NCBI RefSeq assembly: GCF_014305095.1
Contig: NZ_JACRUI010000004.1
Coordinates: 186,001 to 250,000 of the forward strand
Source of the DNA: Flavobacterium kayseriense
GTDB taxonomy: Bacteria > Bacteroidota > Bacteroidia > Flavobacteriales > Flavobacteriaceae
Reading direction: 5' to 3'
DNA length: 64,000 nucleotides
Made by a program: the position numbers and the translations under genes. Shown here piece after piece: positions 27,560 to 35,871 of this stretch (position 1 is its first letter; every line of letters begins with the position of its first letter). The notes beneath the pieces are model-generated. The model saw only the letters and a program-made list of their open reading frames with translations, did not search any database and was not told where the DNA came from.

Positions 27560-29314
27560 ATGGCAACAAATAATTCAGATATTTTTCGCATTTTAACAGT
27601 ATCACCTAGCCTTATTCAAGTTGAAGTTTTGGATGCTGAAAAATTTAAACAAGATACTTCCGACTTTACAATAGGAAGTTATTTGAAAATTTCAGATGAT
27701 TCAAATACTGCAATAATTGCGTTAGTTCAAAGTTTTAAAATAAAAGAAACAAATTTAATTGGCGAAACTAGTAATGTTACAACTCCAACTTTCATTTTAG
27801 ACTCACAACCAATTGGTTTTTTGGATGATCAAGGAAAATTTAGAAGAGGCGGACAACAAATTGCAATTCCACCAAATAATGTAGAAATTGCTGATGAAGA
27901 GTTATTAAAAAGTATTTATAGTTCAATTGAAGAAGATAAACAGTTTTGTTTTTCAACTTTAGCGCAAAACTCACAAATAGATATTAGTATAGACGGCGAT
28001 AAATTTTTCAGTAAGCATATTGCTGTAGTTGGTTCAACTGGTTCGGGTAAATCAGGAACAGTTGCAAGAATCTTACAAGAAGGAATAAAAGCAAATGAAG
28101 AACAAATAAGAAAAGGGATTCTAAATAATACACATATTTTACTTTTTGATTTACACGGAGAATATGCTAAAGCATTTCCAAAATCAAAAAAATTAAATGT
28201 CTCAAATCTAGTGTTACCTTATTGGTTAATGAATTCCGAAGAACTTGAGGAAATGTTTATTGAAAGTAGAGAAAGTAATTCTCACAACCAAGTCTCACTA
28301 TTTAAAACAGCAGTTACATTAAATAAAAAAAGGCATAACTCTACTTTGCCAAAAGTCAATTATGACACACCTGTTTATTTCAGTATTGACGAAGTTTTTA
28401 GATATATTTCTAATCAAAATGTAGCAACAAAAGATGCCAAAACAGGAGAATTGAAAATCAAAGTAAAAGCTGCAGGTGTCAATGATGAATATCAACTTTT
28501 TGAAGAAATTCAATTTGAAGAAAAATCAAGTGGCAAAATAAATGGTGGTCCATATGCAAACGAATTTGATAGATTTGTACCAAGACTTGAAACCAAAATA
28601 AATGATGATAGATTGTCTTTTCTATTAAAACCAAGAAAAGCTGATTTTATAACAGAATATAAAACTGAAGAACTTTCTGAAATTTTAAAACAATTCATAG
28701 GATTCGAAGACGATTCAAATGAAAACATAACTATTATTGATTTAAGCGGTATTCCATTTGAAGTATTAAGTATAGTAGTATCATTAATAAGCCGATTAGT
28801 TTTTGACTTCTGTTTTTACTATAAAAATTTAAAAAAGGATTCAGAAGAAATTCCTTTTCTATTAGTTTTAGAAGAAGCACATAATTATATTCCTCAAAGT
28901 GAAGGCGCTAAATACCATTCAGTTAAAAAATCTATTGAGAGAATTGCGAAAGAAGGAAGAAAATATGGATTGTCCTTAATGATTGTTAGTCAAAGACCTT
29001 CAGAAATCTCCGAAACTATATTTTCTCAATGTAATAATTTTGTTGCAATGAGATTAACAAATCCTTCAGACCAACAATATGTTAAAAGATTAATGCCAGA
29101 CAGCATAAGTGCAATTACTGATACTTTACCTGTTTTAGAAAGACAAGAAGCTTTAATAATTGGAGATTGTATTCCTATTCCAACAATTGTTAGAATTAAA
29201 GACTTAACAGACAAACCCGATTCAAATGATATTAATTTCAGAACAGAGTGGAAGAAAGATTGGATAAATATTGCATTTGAAGATTTAATTAAAAAATTAA
29301 AGAAAGAAAGCTAA
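27560..29314 (+). CDS. Cassette 2: HerA-type DNA-pumping ATPase
   Basis: 584 residues. An N-terminal HAS-barrel-like beta domain (about 10-130) precedes a HerA/FtsK-class ATPase with Walker A GSTGSGKS (residues 158-165), Walker B FLLVLEEAHNYIP, and sensor/arginine-finger region MIVSQRPSEISETIFSQCNNF. The last 80 residues show the typical LTNPSDQQYVKRLMP segment. HerA assembles as a hexamer and works with the adjacent DUF4297 nuclease. It is the second gene of a two-gene cassette of about 3.2 kb, large for an integron cassette. Confidence 0.88.
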   Translation: MATNNSDIFRILTVSPSLIQVEVLDAEKFKQDTSDFTIGSYLKISDDSNTAIIALVQSFKIKETNLIGETSNVTTPTFILDSQPIGFLDDQGKFRRGGQQIAIPPNNVEIADEELLKSIYSSIEEDKQFCFSTLAQNSQIDISIDGDKFFSKHIAVVGSTGSGKSGTVARILQEGIKANEEQIRKGILNNTHILLFDLHGEYAKAFPKSKKLNVSNLVLPYWLMNSEELEEMFIESRESNSHNQVSLFKTAVTLNKKRHNSTLPKVNYDTPVYFSIDEVFRYISNQNVATKDAKTGELKIKVKAAGVNDEYQLFEEIQFEEKSSGKINGGPYANEFDRFVPRLETKINDDRLSFLLKPRKADFITEYKTEELSEILKQFIGFEDDSNENITIIDLSGIPFEVLSIVVSLISRLVFDFCFYYKNLKKDSEEIPFLLVLEEAHNYIPQSEGAKYHSVKKSIERIAKEGRKYGLSLMIVSQRPSEISETIFSQCNNFVAMRLTNPSDQQYVKRLMPDSISAITDTLPVLERQEALIIGDCIPIPTIVRIKDLTDKPDSNDINFRTEWKKDWINIAFEDLIKKLKKES

Positions 29315-29323
29315 AAGGCCAGC

Positions 29324-29455
29324 AGGTAACAGCCGTTTGGCAAGATTGCGAATTTTGTGGTAAATCCACTTTTGCGTTTCGTAAGAAATTTTATCTTTAA
29401 CGGAAAATAATCGGTTACGAAGTTCGCAACCTCGCCAAGCGGCAAAACGTTACAG
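29324..29455 (+). repeat. attC-like site B (divergent subtype)
   Basis: 132 bp from R'' AGGTAAC to R' GTTACAG (29449-29455). The arms GCCGTTTGGC (29332-29341) and GCCAAGCGGC pair, then GATTGCGAA pairs with TTCGCAAcC further in. The arm sequences differ from A/C/D/F but keep pairing. The inner part retains GCGTTTCG, TCTTTAACGGAAAAT and CGGTTACGAA. It closes the DUF4297-HerA cassette. Confidence 0.8.
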
Positions 29456-29499
29456 GCAAGTTGAACCAAAAAACCGCATAGAAAACAGAAATATTTAAA

Positions 29500-30306
29500 A
29501 TGAAAAAAATCATTATTACTTTACTAATATTAAGCTTTAATTTAACCTTTTCTCAAGATTACTTTGAAGGTAAAAACTTGTATTGTAAATCTGAAAATCC
29601 GGAAGCAATGAAGCTTTTTAATTTAGGTATTGAAACTTTATATTTGAATAAATCTTTAGACCCAAAATATCTCAAAATAACTTCAAATATTTTCTTTAAA
29701 GCTTACAAAACCGACACGACATTTTGTGATGCAATTTTTTTCACAGGATACACTTTGAGATTATTGAATGACGAAAAGGCAATGGCTTGCTATATAATGG
29801 CTGACAGTTTATCAAAAAAAACATTAGAATTTAAAATAAATTTAGCTTCTGAAGGATTAAGATTAGGTCAAGATAGATCATTAAAAATTGCTCGAAAAAA
29901 GTATAATGAAATAATTTCTTTGTTTCCTGAAAACCCTGAAGGTTACTATGGTTTTGCATTAACTTCTCCTATTTTCGGAGATGTAGATAAAGGTTTAGAA
30001 AATATAAATATCGCAATTGAAAAATATAAATTATCAAATCCAAAATTAAAAGACGAAGTAATATTTCTAAAAGGAGTTTTATTATCTCAAAATAAAAAAT
30101 ATGATGAAGGTTTAGAATATTTAGAAAAATGTTATTCAACTTATAAAAAAGATGAAAACTTTAAAATTCACTATTCATTATGTTTACTCAAAGTTTCTAA
30201 AATTAAAAATGACGAAAAAATGCGACAAAAAGCTTTTAAATTTTATGAACAAATAGAAAATAAACAAGAAATTTCAGAAGACATTAAATCCGTTCTGAAA
30301 TTTTAA
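29500..30306 (+). CDS. Cassette 3: secreted TPR-repeat protein
   Basis: 268 residues with a signal peptide (MKKIIITLLILSFNLTFSQ). The mature part consists of helical TPR-like pairs, for example AIFFTGYTLRLLNDEKAMACY, NPEGYYGFALTSPIFGDVDKG and LKGVLLSQNKKYDEGLEYLEK. Such proteins mediate protein contacts in the periplasm or at the membrane; no partner is present in this cassette. The gene starts 51 bases after the cassette boundary. About 110 bases after the stop and before attC C hold no clear gene. Confidence 0.7.
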   Translation: MKKIIITLLILSFNLTFSQDYFEGKNLYCKSENPEAMKLFNLGIETLYLNKSLDPKYLKITSNIFFKAYKTDTTFCDAIFFTGYTLRLLNDEKAMACYIMADSLSKKTLEFKINLASEGLRLGQDRSLKIARKKYNEIISLFPENPEGYYGFALTSPIFGDVDKGLENINIAIEKYKLSNPKLKDEVIFLKGVLLSQNKKYDEGLEYLEKCYSTYKKDENFKIHYSLCLLKVSKIKNDEKMRQKAFKFYEQIENKQEISEDIKSVLKF

Positions 30307-30426
30307 AAAAAAATGAAGTTGAAACCTAAATTGGAACAGCAAATGGAAAGTGTAAAAGTTGGAATCTGCCAACGGAAACTTGAAAAGTTTGCGGTTAAAA
30401 TCATAATTTCGACAAAAACAACCAGC

Positions 30427-30545
30427 CTGTAACAGCCATTTTGAGCTAGCTGGAATTTAGTGGAATTATCGTTTCGCATCAAGTTTTCGTTAAGCCGAAA
30501 ATTGAGCGGTTACGAACCTCCAGCCATCTCAAAGTGGCATAACGT
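30427..30545 (+). repeat. attC-like site C, split by an IS element
   Basis: The left 119 bases of the site; the remaining R' bases resume at 32266 after the IS (ACGTTACCA). Reconstituted, it is 124 bp from CTGTAAC to GTTACCA. It is nearly identical to sites A, D and F. The arms GCCATTTTGAG and CTCAAAGTGGC pair with one mismatch. Confidence 0.85.
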
Positions 30546-32265
30546 CAGGCTGTGAAAAAACCTCTTTTTTCTACAATAATCATTACATTTTACGATATCA
30601 CAACTCAAATAAGCCCTTCTCAGAGGGCTGTTTTTTTAGGCAGCTAATTTAGTTTGTAACATAAGGAAGTCTGCATACGAGTTTAAATTCGTCGTTTTTA
30701 GTAAAAGCAAGACTTTTGTCTTATAGGGTGAGTTCCATTTTAGAAGTTTGGCAAGCAAATCGGGAACGCCCAGTATATTAATACAGCGTTTGATGTTGTA
30801 CACTAGCATAATCAAACTGTGTTCGCCATTGACTTTTTCCAAGCCGATTAAATTAGTATGGTTGTAACCCCATTGTCTTTTAATCGTTCCAAAAATATGT
30901 TCATTAATCTCCTGCCTAGTGCGATACAATTGCGGGTTTTCTTGATAGCGCTTGTTGTTTTCTTCTACTGCATCGGCATACTCACTCCTATCTATTTCTC
31001 TACCTCCAGTTCTGCTCGTACAAAGATGTCTTACAGGGCAGGCTTTACAAGCAGGTGTTCGGTATTTCTTAAATTGATAGCCGCTTTGCTCGGTTCGTCC
31101 GCTTTTTTTATGCCATCTTCCGGTTGTTTTTAACGTCTCTCCTTGTGGACATTGATAGGTATCGTCAATTTTATTGTATATAAATTTAGCTACCAAATAT
31201 TCCGCTTGTGTAACGCTATCTTTAGCTCTTCCTGGTGTAGGATGTGCAACAATGGTAGTGATATTGTTGCTTTTACATTGCGTAATTTCTCGTCCGTTGT
31301 GGTAACCTTTATCAACTAAAACTGTTAGTGAGTCTACTTCCAAATTTTGCTTTGCTTCCAAAGCAATCGCTCCTAAGGCATTAAGATCATTTCGATTGAT
31401 AGTGTGCTTAGCAACTACCAAATTGTGTTTGTTGTCTACCGCCGCTTGGATGTTGTAACTTACCTCTACCACGACACCTTGTACTAACAGAGCGCGAGCA
31501 TCTTCATCGGTGGTACTAATCTGTGGATCCCCACTGGCTTTTAGTTTTTCTTGCAGTATCTCGTAACCTATTTTATTAGTTTTTAAACGTGCTATTTTTT
31601 CTTGAATTTTAGAAATCGTACTACTGTTTTCTTGGGAATCGTTTTGGTCTAATTGATCTAAATATTCTTGCGTTTTTTCGTCGATGTAAGCCAAGTGACG
31701 TTCTATCTTCTTTTGATTAAAATTGGCCTTTTTGCCATTATGTGCTCTACTTTTTGTGCCATCGATTGCAATGGTTTCCCCTGCAATTAAATCAGAATCT
31801 TTAAGAAACGTCACAAAGAGTTTGAATAGGTTTTTTAATCCAGATGGATTCTGTTTCCTAAAATCAGAAATGCTATGATAATTGGGAACTAAACCGCACA
31901 AAAGCCATTGTAATTCTATATTTCTTTCGCATTCTTTTTCTAGCTTTCTAGAGCTTCGCAGGCCATTTAAATAACCGTACAAATATATTTTAAGAAATAC
32001 TTTAGTATCGAAACTTGGACGACCTTCTGTCTTTAAAGTTTGAATCTTAAACCCTAAAGCCACTAATGACAAAGCGTCGACAAAAGCATCTACAAAACGA
32101 ACAGGATTGTTTAGAGAAATCAGGTCTTCTAAACTCGAAAAACTCATTTGATTGCGCGGTATTCCTGTGATGTGTTGCATTTTTAAATATACAACTTTTC
32201 TGCCTTTTATTTTAAAAAGATAGAGTATATTTGAAAGAAATAAACGGAAGTTTTTTCACAGACTG
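30546..32265. mobile_element. Complete IS1182-family insertion sequence
   Basis: 1720 bp. Terminal inverted repeats are CAGGCTGTGAAAAAAC (30546-30561) and, at the right, GTTTTTTCACAGACTG (32250-32265), with one mismatch. It is flanked by a 4-bp target duplication ACGT (30542-30545 and 32266-32269), the usual length for this family. It contains one transposase gene on the - strand and lies exactly in the AACG^TT core of attC C. Confidence 0.92.
30636..32180 (-). CDS. IS1182-family transposase
   Basis: 514 residues, apparently intact. The N-terminal DUF772-like domain (MSFSSLEDLISLNNPVRFVD...LYGYLNGLRSSRKLEKEC) is followed by a DDE catalytic domain with TIAIDGTKSRAHNGKKAN (first Asp), VLVDKGYHNG (second Asp) and a late acidic residue near INEHIFGTIKRQWG. 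A cysteine cluster C-x2-C-x5-C (KACKACPVRHLC region) lies between. It is the likely source of mobility for the shortened copies at 35.9 and 37.3 kb, subject to their sequence divergence. Confidence 0.92.
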   Translation of the reverse strand: MQHITGIPRNQMSFSSLEDLISLNNPVRFVDAFVDALSLVALGFKIQTLKTEGRPSFDTKVFLKIYLYGYLNGLRSSRKLEKECERNIELQWLLCGLVPNYHSISDFRKQNPSGLKNLFKLFVTFLKDSDLIAGETIAIDGTKSRAHNGKKANFNQKKIERHLAYIDEKTQEYLDQLDQNDSQENSSTISKIQEKIARLKTNKIGYEILQEKLKASGDPQISTTDEDARALLVQGVVVEVSYNIQAAVDNKHNLVVAKHTINRNDLNALGAIALEAKQNLEVDSLTVLVDKGYHNGREITQCKSNNITTIVAHPTPGRAKDSVTQAEYLVAKFIYNKIDDTYQCPQGETLKTTGRWHKKSGRTEQSGYQFKKYRTPACKACPVRHLCTSRTGGREIDRSEYADAVEENNKRYQENPQLYRTRQEINEHIFGTIKRQWGYNHTNLIGLEKVNGEHSLIMLVYNIKRCINILGVPDLLAKLLKWNSPYKTKVLLLLKTTNLNSYADFLMLQTKLAA

Positions 32266-32401
32266 ACGTTACCAGCTATGTTAAAAAAATGGAATTGCTA
32301 AAAATAACGATACGGTTTGACGTATTGACATTTTAATTTTGCAGAAAACGGGGAAGCAGAAAACCGAAAAGAGTATGTAAATTAAAAATTAAAAAAAAAT
32401 T

Positions 32402-32620
32402 ATGGGTTATTTAATGAAAATTACGATTAGAAAAAACCACAATTCAAATAGAATTGTTTTAATGAAAGGAATGAGTATAGAAGTAATTTGTGGCTCATCA
32501 AGTTCAATCTCTACCAGAGAAATGGATCAAATTTGCAACATGTTTAGCGATAAGTATGACACCAAATGCGAAAAAGGATGGCTAAAAATGAGTGACATTG
32601 ACATTGAAAAAATTAGCTGA
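32402..32620 (+). CDS. Cassette 4: small protein, function unknown
   Basis: 72 residues (or 68 from the internal start MKITIRKN). There is no signal peptide or membrane segment. It has an N-terminal basic strand, IEVICGSSSSISTREMDQIC in the middle and an acidic end. It lies 8 bases before the next gene on the same strand, so the two form a two-gene cassette. I do not recognise the family. Confidence 0.5.
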   Translation: MGYLMKITIRKNHNSNRIVLMKGMSIEVICGSSSSISTREMDQICNMFSDKYDTKCEKGWLKMSDIDIEKIS

Positions 32621-32628
32621 ATTATCTT

Positions 32629-33363
32629 ATGTTAAAATTACAATCTAAATTAGACTTACTATATGAAGATTTTTTCGAAAAACTTAATATAGACTCAGTA
32701 ACAGGAATAGTAAATAAATCAAGTAGAAGATTTGCTAGTAAAGCTTGTATTGGTCAAAACTACCCAAATGCTAAAAGAAAAATTCTGTTTATAAGTTTAG
32801 ATATGGGCAAGGATGAAAAATTCCAAGAAAATACATTTCAGGATTATATTGAGAGAAGAAATGCGGTATGCACTAACATCTTAACAGATAAAAACCCACA
32901 TATGGCGGGAGTTTACGGCACTGCTTTATATTTATTGCAAAATCAATATAATTGGAAAGAAAGTTGGAGCTTGTTAGAAAATCAAACTAGCTTTTTTAAA
33001 GAAGCAATATTATTAAATCATAATACTCTTCCCAAAGATGTTCTAAATTATATTTCCTTGATTAATTTTTACAATTTTGTAACTATTGACAGAAAAGATA
33101 GAACTGGAAGTAGTGATAGAATTCAAATTAATCATCAGTTTGAAAATCGTCTATTAATTGATAGCATAAATATATTAATGCCAGACGTAATAATTGTACA
33201 AAGTCAAACCCTAAAAAACTATTTTAAAACACACATAAAAAGCAAAATCAATCCTAAAACTGAAATTTACATTGGTTATCATCCCTCAGTATTTGGCAGA
33301 GGTATCAAATATAGAATGCCTAAGAAATATATAGAAAACTTAATAGAAAGCGGAAAATTGTAA
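32629..33363 (+). CDS. Cassette 4: possible uracil-DNA-glycosylase-superfamily protein
   Basis: 244 residues, soluble. Features that suggest the UDG fold: RRFASKACIGQNYPNAKRKILFISLDMG (arranged as the 'IGxNY...kriLFVGLdp' opening), a central IILNHNTLP region, MPDVIIVQSQTLKNYF (strand before motif 2) and YIGYHPSVFGRGIKYR with the HPS motif of family 4/5-like glycosylases. The catalytic Asp/Glu position is not clear. It could be an inactive or repurposed member, or an unrelated Rossmann-like fold. The association with a small upstream protein is unexplained. Confidence 0.45.
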   Translation: MLKLQSKLDLLYEDFFEKLNIDSVTGIVNKSSRRFASKACIGQNYPNAKRKILFISLDMGKDEKFQENTFQDYIERRNAVCTNILTDKNPHMAGVYGTALYLLQNQYNWKESWSLLENQTSFFKEAILLNHNTLPKDVLNYISLINFYNFVTIDRKDRTGSSDRIQINHQFENRLLIDSINILMPDVIIVQSQTLKNYFKTHIKSKINPKTEIYIGYHPSVFGRGIKYRMPKKYIENLIESGKL

Positions 33364-33373
33364 TAAACACAGC

Positions 33374-33497
33374 TGGTAACCGCCATTTTGAGCTAGCTGG
33401 AATTTAGTGGAATTATCGTTTCGCATCAAGTTTTCGTTAAGCCGAAAATTGAGTGGTTACAAACTTCCAGCCATCTCAAAGTGGCATAACGTTATGG
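33374..33497 (+). repeat. attC-like site D
   Basis: 124 bp, uninterrupted, from R'' TGGTAAC to R' GTTATGG (33491-33497). The interior is almost identical to site C, apart from changes such as GAGTGGTTACAAAC for GAGCGGTTACGAAC. The opening GCTGGTAAC is complementary to GTTACCAGC at 32268-32276, the boundary now displaced by the IS. Confidence 0.88.
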
Positions 33498-33555
33498 GCA
33501 AGCCTAGAGCAGAATCGGAAATTTAACGAACAACAACAGACAAAAACCAACCTCA

Positions 33556-35739
33556 ATGACAGAATTAGAAATTCACTTAGAAAACTGTTATGGAATAAGA
33601 CGGTTCAAGCATAAATTCAACTTTGGAGAATCAAAAACACAACTTATTTATGCTCCAAACGGAGTAATGAAATCTTCTCTTGCATCAACATTTGACGATA
33701 TAGCAGAAGGTAAACTTTCAAAAGACAGAATTTTTTCAAACAGAGTAAATCACAGAGAAGTAAAAATTGATGGGATTGATATCGAAAAGGATGAAATTTT
33801 TGTTATTCAAAGAATGAAGTCAACAGATTTCAAAGAAGCATCTACAATTCTTGCAAATGAAAAGCTTAAAAATGAATACGACGCATTAAATTCAAAACTA
33901 ATCGAGTCAAAAAATGATTTTTTTAAACAAATTCAACCATTACTTGGAATTAAGAGCAATGCAGTTGAAACCGAAATTGAATCGGTTTTCAGACAAGAGC
34001 TTTTCAAAATGTTTGAAACATATGATGCTGAAATAAATGAAATTAAAGAGCCAATATATTCAGATATACTTTATTCAGAAGTATTTAATGATAAAACCAT
34101 AAAATTTCTTGAAAGTAAAGACTTTAAATCAAAAATTAAAGATTACATAAAAGTCTATGATACTCTTGTTAATGAAAATGACGCTCTTTTTATGAAGGGA
34201 ACATTTAATCATTATAATGCCGACACTGTTACAAAATCACTCAAAGACAACAATTTCTTCTCTGCAAATCATAAAGTAAAGATAAAAGATCAGGAAATAA
34301 CAAATGCCAAAGAATTAGAAGATTTAATCTTTAACGAAAAAGAGAAAGTTCTTAAAGATCCTTTATTAGCAAATACATTCAATGAAATTGATAAATTACT
34401 TAATAGTAATGCAGAACTAAGAAAGTTTAGAAATTACGTAGAAGAAAATCAAGAAATTATTAAAGAATTTGCAGATTTATCTAACTTCAAGAAAAAACTT
34501 ATATTAAACTACTTAGCTAAATTCAAAAACGAGTTTAATATTCTTTTAAAATTACATAAAGACTCATCTATTCAAAGGGATAAAATCATACTCGAAGCAA
34601 AAAAGGAACAAGATGATTGGAAAAATGTAATTGATATTTTTAAAAGAAGATTTACAGTTCCTTTTGAAGTACATATTAAAAATCAAGAAAGTGTAATATT
34701 AAATAGCGAACCTGCATCTTTGCTATTTAAGTATACAGACGGAAGTGGACCTGATGATACAAAATTTTTAGGAGGTACTGAACTACAAGAATCACTAAGC
34801 ACGGGAGAACAAAGAGTTTTTTATCTTTTGAATATTATTTTTCAAATTGAGACAAGAAGGAAATTAAACAAAAACCAACTTGTAATTGTTGACGATATAG
34901 CAGACTCATTTGATTATAAAAACAAATACGCCATAATAGAATATCTAAAAGACGTTTTGGACGACCCTTATTTTTTTATGATTATTCTAACTCACAATTT
35001 TGATTTCTACAAAACTATTAAAAGCAGATTAGGAGCCAAAATTAACTACCAAGGTAATTGGACTACAACCAGAAAATCGGGACAAATAGAGCTAAGTATC
35101 GGAGAAAAAAGAGATGTCTTTCCAGTTTTAAGAAGTAATCATGACATTTGTGATTTTACTTTTATCGCTTGTGTTCCATTTGTAAGAAACCTAATTGATT
35201 TCACTATTGGAGACGATAACAATAATTATTTACTTTTAACTTCATTACTTCATATGAAGCCTGAAAGAGCGGATAAAGGAATTAATAAAACAGAAGAAAT
35301 AACAGTTCAATCGGTTTTAGATGTTTTTAACACAACTTTTCAGCAGACAAAAATAAAAGCAAATTCAAACGATAATGTTTTTGACCTTATAATTACCAAA
35401 GCAGAGGAAATCTATAATCTCGCAGATGGGAATCCCATAGACATAAAATATAAAATCTGTATCTCAATTGGAATAAGACTTCTTGCAGAAAAATTTATGA
35501 TCTCAAAAATAGTTGACCCTAATTTTCATAATCACATATTGAAAAAACAAACAGGACAAATTGTCGATAAATATAGAGCAGAATTCCCTGTAGAAAAAGA
35601 CAACTTAGGAATTTTAGATAGAGTAAATTTAATGACTCCAGAAAATATTCACGTTAATTCATTTATGTATGAACCTTTAATGGATTTGACGGACGACCAT
35701 TTAAAAATATTGTATAATGACGTAAAAACATTAGCGTAA
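33556..35739 (+). CDS. Cassette 5: SMC/AAA_13-like ATPase, candidate defence protein
   Basis: 727 residues. The N-terminal Walker A is YAPNGVMKSS (residues 32-41), with Met at the position usually held by Gly before Lys. A long helical, coiled-coil middle follows (about 85-350). Then come the ABC signature-like SLSTGEQRVFYLLNI, Walker B LVIVDDIADSFD and the switch ILTHNFDFY. About 230 C-terminal residues follow the ATPase, helical with no named domain. Large stand-alone ATPases of this kind (RloC/AAA_13-like) often act in phage exclusion. No second gene shares the cassette. The defence role is inferred from family and context. Confidence 0.7.
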   Translation: MTELEIHLENCYGIRRFKHKFNFGESKTQLIYAPNGVMKSSLASTFDDIAEGKLSKDRIFSNRVNHREVKIDGIDIEKDEIFVIQRMKSTDFKEASTILANEKLKNEYDALNSKLIESKNDFFKQIQPLLGIKSNAVETEIESVFRQELFKMFETYDAEINEIKEPIYSDILYSEVFNDKTIKFLESKDFKSKIKDYIKVYDTLVNENDALFMKGTFNHYNADTVTKSLKDNNFFSANHKVKIKDQEITNAKELEDLIFNEKEKVLKDPLLANTFNEIDKLLNSNAELRKFRNYVEENQEIIKEFADLSNFKKKLILNYLAKFKNEFNILLKLHKDSSIQRDKIILEAKKEQDDWKNVIDIFKRRFTVPFEVHIKNQESVILNSEPASLLFKYTDGSGPDDTKFLGGTELQESLSTGEQRVFYLLNIIFQIETRRKLNKNQLVIVDDIADSFDYKNKYAIIEYLKDVLDDPYFFMIILTHNFDFYKTIKSRLGAKINYQGNWTTTRKSGQIELSIGEKRDVFPVLRSNHDICDFTFIACVPFVRNLIDFTIGDDNNNYLLLTSLLHMKPERADKGINKTEEITVQSVLDVFNTTFQQTKIKANSNDNVFDLIITKAEEIYNLADGNPIDIKYKICISIGIRLLAEKFMISKIVDPNFHNHILKKQTGQIVDKYRAEFPVEKDNLGILDRVNLMTPENIHVNSFMYEPLMDLTDDHLKILYNDVKTLA

Positions 35740-35751
35740 AATAAGGCCAGC

Positions 35752-35871
35752 CCATAACAGCAGTTACACAATACACAAGGATTTGGTGGAATTATCGTTT
35801 CGCAAGACGTTTTCGTTAAGCCGAAAATACTCGAATTCCGAATCCTTGTGCATCGTGTAGCTGCGAAACGT
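35752..35871 (+). repeat. attC-like site E, split by an IS-derived element
   Basis: The left 120 bases; R' resumes at 36493 (ACGTTAGCA). The inner core GTGGAATTATCGTTTCGCA and TTTTCGTTAAGCCGAAAAT matches A/C/D/F. The outer arms are unrelated in sequence: GCAGTTACACAATACACAAG pairs with CTTGTGCATCGTGTAGCTGC with few mismatches. So pairing is kept while bases change. R'' CCATAAC is complementary to the cassette opening GTTATGG. Confidence 0.85.
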
